Positions 51,617 through 61,157 of a stretch of 64,000 nucleotides of DNA are shown here, one piece after another (positions within the stretch are counted from its first letter, which is position 1; the number at the start of each line of letters is the position of its first letter). The stretch comes from Anderseniella sp963787895 (GTDB lineage Bacteria; Pseudomonadota; Alphaproteobacteria; Rhizobiales; Aestuariivirgaceae), in NCBI GenBank assembly GCA_963787895.1, contig CAWBEX010000001.1:1-64000 (forward strand), in the 5' to 3' direction. The translations under genes and the position numbers were made by a program. The notes under the pieces are model-generated. The model was given only the letters and a program-made list of their open reading frames with translations, was not told where the DNA came from and did not search any database.

Positions 51617-52153
51617 ATGAACTTCTTCAAACCCGCAGCCATCATCTGCACAGCGCTTGCAATGACCGCCTGCAACCAGCAGTCATCAACCAAAACCTAC
51701 GAAATGACGGTCAAGGAGGCGTATGCCAGGCTGAAGGACAAGGCGATACTGACACCATTGAAGACTGAGCAGTTTTCCGAGGCTGGCAAGCATGTAATCG
51801 TGGACAAACGCACAGACGAATACGTGACCTATGCATATGTGTATGGTGGCGAACAGTACTGGTACACGGCAAGCCTGGAAAAGGTGGATGAAGATACCAC
51901 CGGCATCAAGCTGGAATTCTTCCCCAATGCGCACCTGAAGGACCTGCCGGCTGCCTCCATCAACATGCTGTACGCTGCCTCCGCCGAGCGTGTCATGGCT
52001 CACATGGAAGGCCGCGAGCCAGACGGCCGGAAGATCCAGATGAAGTCAACCGGCTACATCCTCATGAACCCGGTCGAGACCCACACGGACATCGCCCGCA
52101 TGCGCAACGAGGCCATCGCCGCAGCGAAGAAGGACGGAATCAAGGTGGAGTGA
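51617..52153 (+). CDS. Putative lipoprotein of unknown function
   Basis: 178 residues. A lipoprotein signal with lipobox LAMTAC puts the lipidated Cys at residue 19. The mature part has the YEMTVKEAYARLKDK start and alternating strands and helices, is rich in Lys and Glu, and carries no catalytic motif I recognise. GGGGGCCG precedes the start, modest as a ribosome-binding site. It faces eno tail to tail with only 9 bases between the stops. Confidence 0.65.
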   Translation: MNFFKPAAIICTALAMTACNQQSSTKTYEMTVKEAYARLKDKAILTPLKTEQFSEAGKHVIVDKRTDEYVTYAYVYGGEQYWYTASLEKVDEDTTGIKLEFFPNAHLKDLPAASINMLYAASAERVMAHMEGREPDGRKIQMKSTGYILMNPVETHTDIARMRNEAIAAAKKDGIKVE

Positions 52154-52162
52154 ATCTGAAGC

Positions 52163-53440
<1,278 letters not shown>

Positions 53441-53632
53441 TTGGTTTGCCCCTTGGATGCCTGGTACGAATGTCTGTGGGGCATATAATGCAACGGCTGC
53501 GCAAAGAGCAACATGCGCAGGTGAAGCAGGCGGCAATCCAAGCCACATGAAAGTGGATGTTAGGCGGCGGGCGTCAACCCGACGCCCGGGCCACAGTGCA
53601 AAAGATCAGAATGTCAGATGGCCCGATGGCTC

Positions 53633-54259
53633 TCAGACGCCAACCTGCTTGTCGAACTCCGCAGCCAGCGCCTTCATGGGCCACGGATCGTCTTCCTGAG
53701 CCAGCTCGCTCATCGGAAGCACCATGACACCGGAGACTGAAGTTGCATAATCTGCCTCGCCGAGCATCGATTCCACCACTGTCTCGGCTGCTGCGCCGTA
53801 ATCGTCTGCGCGGGCTTCGTCCCAATCATTCAGACCGATGGCAATCTCTGCCTTGCCGTTGTGTATTTCCATGAGGAAGACAGCTTCACGAACATCCATG
53901 TTACCGCCACCTGGCAGGGAAACAGTGTCGACAAGACGTTCACGCTCACGCAGGGCCTTGAACTTCCAACCCCTGTATGCCGGGGCTATCGCCACAATAT
54001 CGCGCGCCAGCAGCATTGCCTCGCGGTCACCATCGGCTGTGAGAAGCAGTATTGGCGAACCATCAGCAGAAACATCAAGCTCGGCGAACAGGCGTTCGTC
54101 GGTTTCCTGTATGGCGGCCAGCAAGCCATCCAGTACAGGTTCGATTTCAGCCATGGTCATGTCATCAAGATTGGCGGCTGCAGCAGCCAGACGGGCTTCG
54201 TTTTCATCAAACCAACCCCAGAATCCAGCCGCTTCCGGCTCTTGTTTCAACGCGAACAT
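53633..54259 (-). CDS. Conserved-looking hypothetical protein
   Basis: 208 residues, acidic and cytoplasmic. It begins MFALKQEPEAAGFWGWFDENEARLA, with several tandem helices rich in Asp, Glu and Ala, then alternating strands (PILLLTADGD, AEIAIGLNDWDEA). A phrase FWGWFDEN followed by a helix also opens some small proteobacterial proteins of unknown role. No catalytic motif is evident. ATG 54259 fits the codon pattern; upstream frame is intergenic. Monocistronic between eno and the divergent SQR-like gene. Confidence 0.6.
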   Translation of the reverse strand: MFALKQEPEAAGFWGWFDENEARLAAAAANLDDMTMAEIEPVLDGLLAAIQETDERLFAELDVSADGSPILLLTADGDREAMLLARDIVAIAPAYRGWKFKALRERERLVDTVSLPGGGNMDVREAVFLMEIHNGKAEIAIGLNDWDEARADDYGAAAETVVESMLGEADYATSVSGVMVLPMSELAQEDDPWPMKALAAEFDKQVGV

Positions 54260-54462
54260 GCAGGATCCCCACTTCATTACGCAAGACAAACAAACTGGAA
54301 GCGAGAATGCGCAGGTGTTGGTTAACGCCGGGTTGCAGGACCGGACAAAATTGTCAGGTCTTGGTAAACGAAACCAAAACACGTGCTTGCCGCGACCCTC
54401 TTTGGTGATAAACTTTCTGAAAGTTTGCACTCGAAAGCAAACAACCACAGGGAGTTCGCGGC

Positions 54463-55677
54463 ATGTCCAAAAAGCACGATATTTTGATAGTGGGTGGCGG
54501 TGCAGCCGGTCTGGCGGCGGCCAGCAGCCTGAAAATGCGCCGTCCCGGACTTGGGATCGCCATCATCGAGCCGTCCGACAAACACTACTATCAACCCGGC
54601 TGGACCATGGTCGGCGGCGGCATTTTCACCAAGGAACAAACCGAGCGCACCACAGCGTCTGTCTGGCCATCAGGCATCACCCGCATCAACGGCGCGGTCG
54701 CAACATTCAGCCCGGAGCAGAATTCACTGCTGCTGGAAGACGGGTCAGAACACAGCTACGACACCCTCATTGTGGCCCCCGGCCTCAAGCTTGACTGGAA
54801 CGGTATTGAAGGGCTCACCAGCGCGCTTGGAAAAAACGGCGTGACGTCGAACTACCGCTATGACCTTGCGCCTTATACCTGGAAGCTCGTGCAGGAAACT
54901 GCAAAGGGCAACGCACTCTTTACCCAACCTGCCATGCCCATCAAATGTGCTGGCGCGCCTCAAAAAGCCATGTACCTGTCGTGTGACCATTGGCTGCGCA
55001 ATGGCCGTCTCGCCAACATCAAAACTTCATTCTGCAATGCCGGGCCGGTATTGTTTGGCTGCGCTGACTATGTGCCTCCACTCATGGAGTACGTAAAGAA
55101 GTACGGCATCAATCTGGATTTCAATCAGAATCTGACCAAAATCGATGGCGCCAAAAAGGTTGCCACTTTCGCCGTCAAGGATGGCGATGGCAAGGTCACC
55201 AACGTGGAACGCCCCTACGACATGATCCATGTCGTGCCGCCGCAGATTGGCCATGACTTCATCCGCAACAGCCCGCTGGCAGCGGCATCAGGCTGGGTGG
55301 ACGTTGATCAGGCAACCTTGCGCCATGTGAAATATCCAAACGTGTTCAGCCTTGGCGATGCATCGTCCACGCCTAATGCCAAGACTGCCGCCGCAGCGCG
55401 CAAGCAGGCCCCTATCGTGGCTGAAAACGTTATCGCGGTGATGGCCGGCAAGGAACCTGCGATCAAGTATGACGGTTATGGTTCGTGCCCGCTCACTGTA
55501 GAAAACGGCAAGATCATCCTGGCTGAGTTCGGTTATGGCGGAAAGGTCATGCCGTCATTTCCATGGGACTCCACCAAACCTCGCCGTAGCGCGTGGCACC
55601 TGAAAAAGTCCATCCTGCCGTGGGTCTACTGGAACGCCATGCTCAAGGGCAAGGAGTGGCTGGTCAAACCGGTCTGA
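54463..55677 (+). CDS. FAD-dependent oxidoreductase, sulfide:quinone oxidoreductase-like
   Basis: 404 residues. The N-terminal FAD motif ILIVGGGAAGLAAASSL is followed by YYQPGWTMVGGGIF, the later TLIVAPGLKLDW, an IKCAGAPQKAMYLS segment whose Cys sits where type II SQRs have a redox Cys, and a C-terminal FAD motif NVFSLGDASSTPNAKTAAAARKQAP. SQR oxidises sulfide to polysulfide or zero-valent sulfur and passes electrons to quinone. Other Cys (YGSCPL) are available for the second redox position. The C-terminal amphipathic stretch (WHLKKSILPWVYW) may dock at the membrane. The start is ATG 54463 with GGGAG upstream. Confidence 0.83.
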   Translation: MSKKHDILIVGGGAAGLAAASSLKMRRPGLGIAIIEPSDKHYYQPGWTMVGGGIFTKEQTERTTASVWPSGITRINGAVATFSPEQNSLLLEDGSEHSYDTLIVAPGLKLDWNGIEGLTSALGKNGVTSNYRYDLAPYTWKLVQETAKGNALFTQPAMPIKCAGAPQKAMYLSCDHWLRNGRLANIKTSFCNAGPVLFGCADYVPPLMEYVKKYGINLDFNQNLTKIDGAKKVATFAVKDGDGKVTNVERPYDMIHVVPPQIGHDFIRNSPLAAASGWVDVDQATLRHVKYPNVFSLGDASSTPNAKTAAAARKQAPIVAENVIAVMAGKEPAIKYDGYGSCPLTVENGKIILAEFGYGGKVMPSFPWDSTKPRRSAWHLKKSILPWVYWNAMLKGKEWLVKPV

Positions 55678-55684
55678 TCGGTAC

Positions 55685-56053
55685 TCATTCTCCTGCCAGG
55701 CGGACATCAGCGGCCGCATCATCCTGCTGCCACTTGAGGGCCAGCTTGTGAATGCCATGCAGCACGCCTTTGAGTTCGTGGCCACGCGCGCTCAAAGAAT
55801 AAGTCACAGTAGGCGGGACAGTAGGCTGGTAGTCGCGGTGGACCAGCCCCGCCCCTTCCAGCATGCGTAATCGCTCGGTCAGCACCTTTGCGGAAATCTT
55901 GGGTATGCGCGACTTGAGCTCACCAAAGCGCAGCTCGCCGTCTGACTCCAGCAACCACAAAATGTAGGTGGTCCAAGGCCCCATAATGAGGCGAAGGATG
56001 TCGTCCATGGGGCAGCAACCGCCACGCTGATCATCGTTTTGTGTTCGTGCCAT
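55685..56053 (-). CDS. HxlR-family transcriptional regulator
   Basis: 122 residues with the winged helix-turn-helix of HxlR/DUF24 proteins: MDDILRLIMGPWTTYILWLLESDGELRFGELKSRIPKISAKVLTERLRMLEGAGLV and the VTYSLSARGHEL wing. A Cys pair at residues 13-14 lies just before the first helix, the place of the redox-sensing Cys of QorR, HypR and YodB. It is divergent from a flavodoxin-type gene, with two palindromes between them, and it overlaps nothing of the SQR gene, which ends 7 bases away on the other strand. Confidence 0.9.
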   Translation of the reverse strand: MARTQNDDQRGGCCPMDDILRLIMGPWTTYILWLLESDGELRFGELKSRIPKISAKVLTERLRMLEGAGLVHRDYQPTVPPTVTYSLSARGHELKGVLHGIHKLALKWQQDDAAADVRLAGE

Positions 56054-56079
56054 CTATGGTCACTCTCGGGTTCTTTAGT

Positions 56080-56108
56080 TACTTTAAAGTACCTACTTTT
56101 CAAAAGTA
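56080..56108. promoter_or_regulatory. Two adjacent palindromes, likely HxlR operators
   Basis: TACTTTAAAGTA (56080-56091, perfect) and TACTTTTCAAAAGTA (56094-56108, perfect around a central C) lie two bases apart in the 112-base gap between the divergent HxlR and flavodoxin genes. HxlR dimers bind such AT-rich inverted repeats next to their own promoter. Confidence 0.65.
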
Positions 56109-56165
56109 AGTAAAGGCGCTATCCGTGGAGCCATAAGACTAACCAGTTTCAACAAGGAGCCAAGA

Positions 56166-56738
56166 ATGGCACACGTCGCAATTCTCTATTTCTCGGGCTA
56201 CGGCCACACCGCAAAGCAGGCAGAAGCCGTCCACGAAGGTGCTGCTTCGGTCAAAGGCGCAAAAGCCACAATCCTCAAGATCGATGAAAATGGTGAACTG
56301 CCAGATGGCGCGTGGGACACGCTGAAAGCCGCTGATGCGGTGATCTTTGGCAGCCCGACTTACATGGGCGGACCGGCCTGGCAGTTCAAGAAGGTGGCCG
56401 ATGCCTCATCCAAGCCATGGTTCACCCAGGACTGGAAGAACAAGATCGCAGGCGGCTTCACCAACTCTGCAACAACCAACGGCGACAAGGGCGGTACAAT
56501 CACCTATTTCGTCACACTCGCCATGCAGCATTCAATGATTTGGGTTGGCACAGGCATTATGCCGGCCAACGCCAAGGCAAACTCGCCAGAGGACGCGGGC
56601 TGGACCGGCGGCATGACCGGTGCCTTGTCGATTTCACCGTCAGATGCCTCACCGGACGAAGCTCCACGCAAGGGTGACCTGGAAGCAGCCCGGATATATG
56701 GCGCACGCATTGCACAGATGGCTGCAAAGCTCGCTTGA
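56166..56738 (+). CDS. Flavodoxin-family / WrbA-like FMN protein
   Basis: 190 residues. The FMN phosphate loop ILYFSGYGHTAKQAEAV is at the N-terminus, FGSPTYMGGPAWQFKKVAD is the second FMN-binding loop, and FTNSATTNGDK the third. The fold suits NADPH-dependent quinone reduction as in WrbA, but the YTxxH pattern is not exact, so the substrate is unassigned. AAGGAGCC precedes the ATG. It is the likely target of the divergent HxlR regulator. Confidence 0.85.
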   Translation: MAHVAILYFSGYGHTAKQAEAVHEGAASVKGAKATILKIDENGELPDGAWDTLKAADAVIFGSPTYMGGPAWQFKKVADASSKPWFTQDWKNKIAGGFTNSATTNGDKGGTITYFVTLAMQHSMIWVGTGIMPANAKANSPEDAGWTGGMTGALSISPSDASPDEAPRKGDLEAARIYGARIAQMAAKLA

Positions 56739-56761
56739 TACCAGGAACCAGCGGGCAGGAC

Positions 56762-57466
56762 TTAAGTACCTGCCCGCAAACTCTTGCGCTGCCTGCCCTG
56801 CGCATCAAAGTTTGCCGGGTCCAGCCACGTTTCGAATGCCGCCTTGAGCACTGGCCATTCCGCGTCGATGATGGAAAACCAAGCGGTATCACGGTTGCGA
56901 CCCTTGTACATGGTGGCCTGGCGGAAGGTACCTTCATAAGTGAAGCCAAGCCGTTTCGCGGAAGTCCGTGACGGCGCGTTCAATGCATCACATTTCCACT
57001 CATAGCGCCGGTATCCAAGTTCATCGAACACCCGCGCCATCATAAGGTACATCGCCTCGGTTGCACCGCGCGTTTTCTGTAGCGCAGGCGCATAATTTAT
57101 GTGCCCCACCTCAATCACGCCTACTGCCGGCTCGATGCGAAGGTAACTGGCAACACCTATAGCCCTGTCCGTCGATTGGTCAATGATGACGTGAAACAGC
57201 GGGTCATCGCCCAGACACGTCGCCTGCATCCATTGCGCCAGCTTTTGCTCTGTGTCGAAAGGGCCATACCCCATATATGTCCAGTTGCGGCCTTCGGTGT
57301 CCGCGCTGAATGCTTCGAACAACCCGGCCGCATGAGCGTCCACACAAGCGGGTTCCAGACGCACATGCCGCCCCTGCATCACAGTGCGCGGCGGGCGCGG
57401 GCGCGGCGTCCACCCCGGTACATCATGGCCGATTGGCTGGCCCAGTTCGTTGTTTCGTTTGCTCAT
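56762..57466 (-). CDS. GNAT-family N-acetyltransferase (RimJ-like)
   Basis: 234 residues. HVRLEPACVDAHAAGLFEAF starts the RimJ/RimL-type fold, IGVASYLRIEPAVGVIEVGHINYAPALQKTRGATEAMYLM carries the acetyl-CoA site (K/RxxGxxTEA), and NAPSRTSAKRLGFTYEGTFRQ is the closing motif. ATG 57466 overlaps the end of the flavoprotein gene upstream (ATGA). Likely N-terminal or small-molecule acetylation; substrate unknown. Confidence 0.88.
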   Translation of the reverse strand: MSKRNNELGQPIGHDVPGWTPRPRPPRTVMQGRHVRLEPACVDAHAAGLFEAFSADTEGRNWTYMGYGPFDTEQKLAQWMQATCLGDDPLFHVIIDQSTDRAIGVASYLRIEPAVGVIEVGHINYAPALQKTRGATEAMYLMMARVFDELGYRRYEWKCDALNAPSRTSAKRLGFTYEGTFRQATMYKGRNRDTAWFSIIDAEWPVLKAAFETWLDPANFDAQGRQRKSLRAGT

Positions 57467-58677
57467 GCGCTTGCCTCTTCCGCGATTGCAGTGCCCGCCG
57501 CCCACCCGGACGACCAGGCCCACTGAAAATTGTATCCGCCCAGCCAACCAGTCACGTCCACAACCTCGCCAATGAAATACAGACCCGGCACAGTGTTGGC
57601 CTGCATTGTGCGCTGGTTCAGGCCTGCGGTATCAACACCACCAAGCGTGACCTCCGCCGTCCGGTAACCTTCGGTGCCAACAGGATAGACCTGCCAGTTG
57701 TTGATGGCGGTGGACAGGGCCAATATTGCCTTGTCCGACAAGTCCGCCAGATTGACATTGTTTTCAGATGCGATGTGGTGCGCCAGTCCTTTTGGCAACA
57801 GACCGGCCAGCACCGTCGCGACTGACTTTCTGGCCTGTGTCTTGCGCAACGTCTTCAACTCTTGCTCGGCGTCACGGCCAGGCAGCAGATCTATGCTCAA
57901 CGGCTGCTTTTCATGCCAATAGTTAGAGATTTGCAGAATCGCGGGGCCGGAAAGCCCCCGATGGGTGAACAGCAAAGCTTCGGCAAAGCTGACCTTGCCG
58001 CAGCTTACCACTGCGTCCACTGCTACCCCGGCCAATGGTTTGAACGATGCCAGCAAGTTGTCAGGAAATGTCAACGGCACGAGGCCTGCGCGTGTTTCTG
58101 TGACTGCCAGACCAAACTGCTCCGCCAGACGGTAGCCGTACCCTGTGGCGCCCATCTTGGGGATGGATTTGCCACCGCACGCAACAACAAAATTGCGACA
58201 GACCGCGGTGCAAGCATGTTTACCAACAAGCGATAGCTCAAACCCGCTTTCTGTTTTGCAAATCTTACCCACGCTTGTTTCGAGGCGCAATTCCACACCC
58301 AAGTTGCGCATTTCAGCCAGCATCATGTCGATGATCTGCTGTGCTGACCCGTCGCAGAAAAGCTGTCCCAGCGTCTTCTCGTGATAAGCAATGCCGTGTG
58401 CTTCCACCAGCTTGATGAAGTCATGCTGCGTGTAGCGGCTCAGCGCGGACCTGGCAAAATGCGGATTTGAAGAGATGAACCTGTCTGGTGCGCACTCCAG
58501 GTTTGTAAAGTTGCAGCGCCCGCCACCACTTATACGGATTTTTTCACCCGGATTTTTGGCGTGATCCACAATCAGCACCCGGCCACCCCGGGCAGCAGCA
58601 TGGATGGCGCACATCATGCCCGCCGCGCCTGCACCAACAATTAAGGTGTCGAACCCTACAAGATCATGCACGTGCAT
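57463..58677 (-). CDS. HI0933/BaiN-type flavoprotein
   Basis: 404 residues: TLIVGAGAAGMMCAIHAAARGG FAD motif, PGEKIRISGGGRCNFTN (the HI0933 hallmark), GGKSIPKMGATGYGYRLAEQFG, LLFTHRGLSGPAILQIS and the C-terminal GLYFIGEVVDVTGWLGGYNFQWAWSSG. These FAD proteins are widespread and of uncertain substrate; names such as BaiN reflect weak evidence. It overlaps the thioesterase gene by 22 bases and the GNAT gene by 4. Confidence 0.9.
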   Translation of the reverse strand: MHVHDLVGFDTLIVGAGAAGMMCAIHAAARGGRVLIVDHAKNPGEKIRISGGGRCNFTNLECAPDRFISSNPHFARSALSRYTQHDFIKLVEAHGIAYHEKTLGQLFCDGSAQQIIDMMLAEMRNLGVELRLETSVGKICKTESGFELSLVGKHACTAVCRNFVVACGGKSIPKMGATGYGYRLAEQFGLAVTETRAGLVPLTFPDNLLASFKPLAGVAVDAVVSCGKVSFAEALLFTHRGLSGPAILQISNYWHEKQPLSIDLLPGRDAEQELKTLRKTQARKSVATVLAGLLPKGLAHHIASENNVNLADLSDKAILALSTAINNWQVYPVGTEGYRTAEVTLGGVDTAGLNQRTMQANTVPGLYFIGEVVDVTGWLGGYNFQWAWSSGWAAGTAIAEEASA

Positions 58678-59084
58678 GACCCGTGCGCCAACAGTTTGCC
58701 ATTGGCATCTTCCAACCGTGCATCGGAGGTTGCAACGCGCCGCCCCAGGTGGACAACCGCGCCCCGCGCGCTAACCAACCCGGTCTGCTCGGTCAGCGCA
58801 CGTACCATGTTCACCTTCAGCTCAACAGTTGTGTAGCCCTGCCCTGCCTCAAGCCGCGAATGAACGGCACACCCAAGCGCGCTATCAAGAATGGAGGATA
58901 TCCAGCCGCCGTGCACAGTGCCCGCAGGGTTGTAGTGCTGTTCGCCTGGCTCACCCTCAAAGACGGCAAATCCATCGCCCACTTCCACCAAGCGGAACCC
59001 CAGCAACTTGCCAAACGGTGCCACGCCTCCGGCATCACGCATGCGCTGCAGATTTTGCAGGCCTGTCAGTCTTGAATCGAGCAC
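58656..59084 (-). CDS. PaaI-type hotdog thioesterase
   Basis: About 142 residues. The hotdog core is clear: GKLLGFRLVEVGDGFAVFEGEPGEQHYNPAGTVHGGW, with HGG as the catalytic/binding turn, and then TVELKVNMVRALTE. A GTG at 59084 is taken as start: it lies 4 bases after the glyoxalase-like gene and precedes the family-typical RLTGLQNLQRM. Hydrolyses acyl-CoA thioesters; acyl group unknown. Confidence 0.86.
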   Translation of the reverse strand: MLDSRLTGLQNLQRMRDAGGVAPFGKLLGFRLVEVGDGFAVFEGEPGEQHYNPAGTVHGGWISSILDSALGCAVHSRLEAGQGYTTVELKVNMVRALTEQTGLVSARGAVVHLGRRVATSDARLEDANGKLLAHGSCTCMIL

Positions 59085-59088
59085 GGCT

Positions 59089-59961
59089 TCAATACACCTC
59101 GGAAAAAGCAATGACCGCGCCCGATGCGACATCGGGGCCGATTGCATGGCCAGATGGCGTGTCACGCCAAACAATTCCTGCATCATCGAGGTGATTGAGC
59201 GCCACCTCACGGTTGATGACTTCAATGCGATAGCCAGCCAGCACGGGACCGTTGGCCAACGACGGAGCTGTATGGGCGTAGGCTTGCTCAAACGCACCGG
59301 GTTGATATATGGCGATTGTGCCGCGCGGCGTTTCGATACGCACGGTGTGTTCTTCGCTCAAGGCAGCTTCCACGCCCGATACATGCTGCAGGAACTCAAC
59401 GTAGTGCAGCGGTTGATCCGCCACCATGGCCACCTCCCCGATACTGACTGCAGTGTTGGCGTGGTGCTGATATTCCTGTTTCCAGAAATACTGCGGTGCA
59501 TGTTGCTGGCAGTAGAAAAACACCACACGCGGCATATCCGGATGAGTTGTGAAGGCCAGTGAAAAGCCAACGGTCACTTCTTCACCATCTGGTTGCTTTG
59601 CCTTGCGCGAAAACTCGAACGGCTTGTAGGTGGTCAAACTCGATGCCTTGAAGCGGGTATGCACTTCGGCAATGTCATCGGCCTCGAAAACAAGCATCGA
59701 GCAGCCCTCAGCACCATCTTGCATAAAACCAGCATTATAGGCGCTGAAGCTGAGTTCGCCCTTGCCTGGCTGCGTCACAAGGTGCGGGTTGGGAACGTAC
59801 AGAAACTCCAGGAAAAAGCCGTCCAGCTGCACAAGGCTGTTGCCCGTGCCAAAAGGATGTTCGGCAGGTGGCGTGAGCGTAAAGCCAGCCTGCATCATGC
59901 GCATGCGCATGACTTCGAAATCTGCAGTGCAGTGAACGATATGGTCGAGTCCGCCGGGCAT
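59089..59961 (-). CDS. VOC/glyoxalase-like domain protein
   Basis: 290 residues, Glyoxalase_3-like: GGLDHIVHCTADFEVMRMRMMQAGFTLTP at the N-terminus, GTGNSLVQLDGFFLEFL, and a second half starting VADQPLHYVEFLQHVSGV. Metal ligands His and Glu of the VOC fold are present in the DHIVH and FLEFL positions. Function unknown; often grouped with lactoylglutathione lyase-like proteins. ATG 59961 chosen because the longer frame crosses intergenic DNA. First gene of a four-gene run ending with the GNAT gene. Confidence 0.83.
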   Translation of the reverse strand: MPGGLDHIVHCTADFEVMRMRMMQAGFTLTPPAEHPFGTGNSLVQLDGFFLEFLYVPNPHLVTQPGKGELSFSAYNAGFMQDGAEGCSMLVFEADDIAEVHTRFKASSLTTYKPFEFSRKAKQPDGEEVTVGFSLAFTTHPDMPRVVFFYCQQHAPQYFWKQEYQHHANTAVSIGEVAMVADQPLHYVEFLQHVSGVEAALSEEHTVRIETPRGTIAIYQPGAFEQAYAHTAPSLANGPVLAGYRIEVINREVALNHLDDAGIVWRDTPSGHAIGPDVASGAVIAFSEVY

Positions 59962-60063
59962 GTTGAGTCCTGGTTGTGGTGCAAACTCCACTCGACGCGG
60001 AGACTGCAGGTTGCATTGTGATAACACGAACTGATGCCGCGTAAACCACTTCGTGATGCGCGC

Positions 60064-61131
60064 TCAGCCTATTGTGCGTTCAAGAACCGAATACCAGTTG
60101 CGCCGGCAGATCCTGTCAACCAGATCAGCTCCGTAACCTGCCTGACGCATGGCACCAACCAACGCGGGCAATCCAGCCACATCATTGATCTCGGCTGGCA
60201 CAAGCGCACCATCAAAGTCTGAGCCAAGTGCTACCGCGTCCTCACCCAGCCTTTCCAATAGATAGTCAAGGTGGCGGATCATGGTGGGTAAAGGTGTGTC
60301 GATGCTTTGCCTGCCGTCTTCGCGCAGGAATGGCACCGCATAGTTCAACCCGACAACGCCCTTGCTCGCAGCGATCGCCTCAAGCTGCCAATCTGCCAGG
60401 TTTCGCGAGGAATTCGACAAGGCATGGACATTTGAATGTGTGGCAACAAGTGGTTTGCTGCTCAAGTGGGCAACGTCGCGGAACCCTGCAGCATTCAGAT
60501 GCGACAGATCGACGAGAATTCCCAGTTCGTCGCACCTCTTGACCAGCGACTTGCCAGCTTCCGTCAATCCCGCACCTTCTTCAGCGTCTGCTGGAAAACG
60601 GAACGGAACACCAGTGCCGAAAATGTTCGGCCGCGACCAGACAGGCCCTATGGAGCGCAAACCGGCAGCATACAGGACCTCCAGTTCAGCAAGCTCAGGC
60701 CCGATGGCCTCTGCACCTTCGATGTGCATTATTGCCGCAATGGCACCGGCAGCTTCTGCTGCAGCTATCTCAGATACACTGCGGCATATGCGGATCGCAT
60801 CTGGCCGGGCATTGCTCATTCGGATGAGGATCGCCGCCATCTCCAAGGTGACCCGTCGGGCGCGAGTGCTGTCCACCGGGCCAATGGGAGGCTCATCAAG
60901 GACAACGCCGTCGTCTTTGTCCAATGCAAACCCATCGGCAGCGGGTACAAAGATCGCAAAAAAGCCACCCACCAGCCCCCCTTTTCTGGCGCGAGGCAGA
61001 TCAATGTGCCCTTCGTCATAGCCATCCAGAAACAGCTTTCCCTGATGGTCAGCCGCGGTCCATAACCGCAGAAGAGTGTCATTGTGCCCATCGAAGATTT
61101 TCTGCAAGGACCAGCTCCCTTTGTGACACAT
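60064..61131 (-). CDS. Membrane dipeptidase-family (M19) metallopeptidase
   Basis: 355 residues. FDGHNDTLLRLW has the first HxD zinc ligand, MHIEGAEAIGPELAELEVLYAAGLRSIGPVWSRPN contains the bridging Glu, and VDLSHLNAAGF and VATHSNVHALSNSSRNL carry the two further His. This is the renal-dipeptidase family (peptidase M19). There is no signal peptide. The start is uncertain: ATG 61131, or the TTG eight codons later (SLQKIFDGHND), which has AGGGAGC in front. Confidence 0.9.
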   Translation of the reverse strand: MCHKGSWSLQKIFDGHNDTLLRLWTAADHQGKLFLDGYDEGHIDLPRARKGGLVGGFFAIFVPAADGFALDKDDGVVLDEPPIGPVDSTRARRVTLEMAAILIRMSNARPDAIRICRSVSEIAAAEAAGAIAAIMHIEGAEAIGPELAELEVLYAAGLRSIGPVWSRPNIFGTGVPFRFPADAEEGAGLTEAGKSLVKRCDELGILVDLSHLNAAGFRDVAHLSSKPLVATHSNVHALSNSSRNLADWQLEAIAASKGVVGLNYAVPFLREDGRQSIDTPLPTMIRHLDYLLERLGEDAVALGSDFDGALVPAEINDVAGLPALVGAMRQAGYGADLVDRICRRNWYSVLERTIG

Positions 61132-61157
61132 GGATAGATAGAACACAGAGCAGTCTG

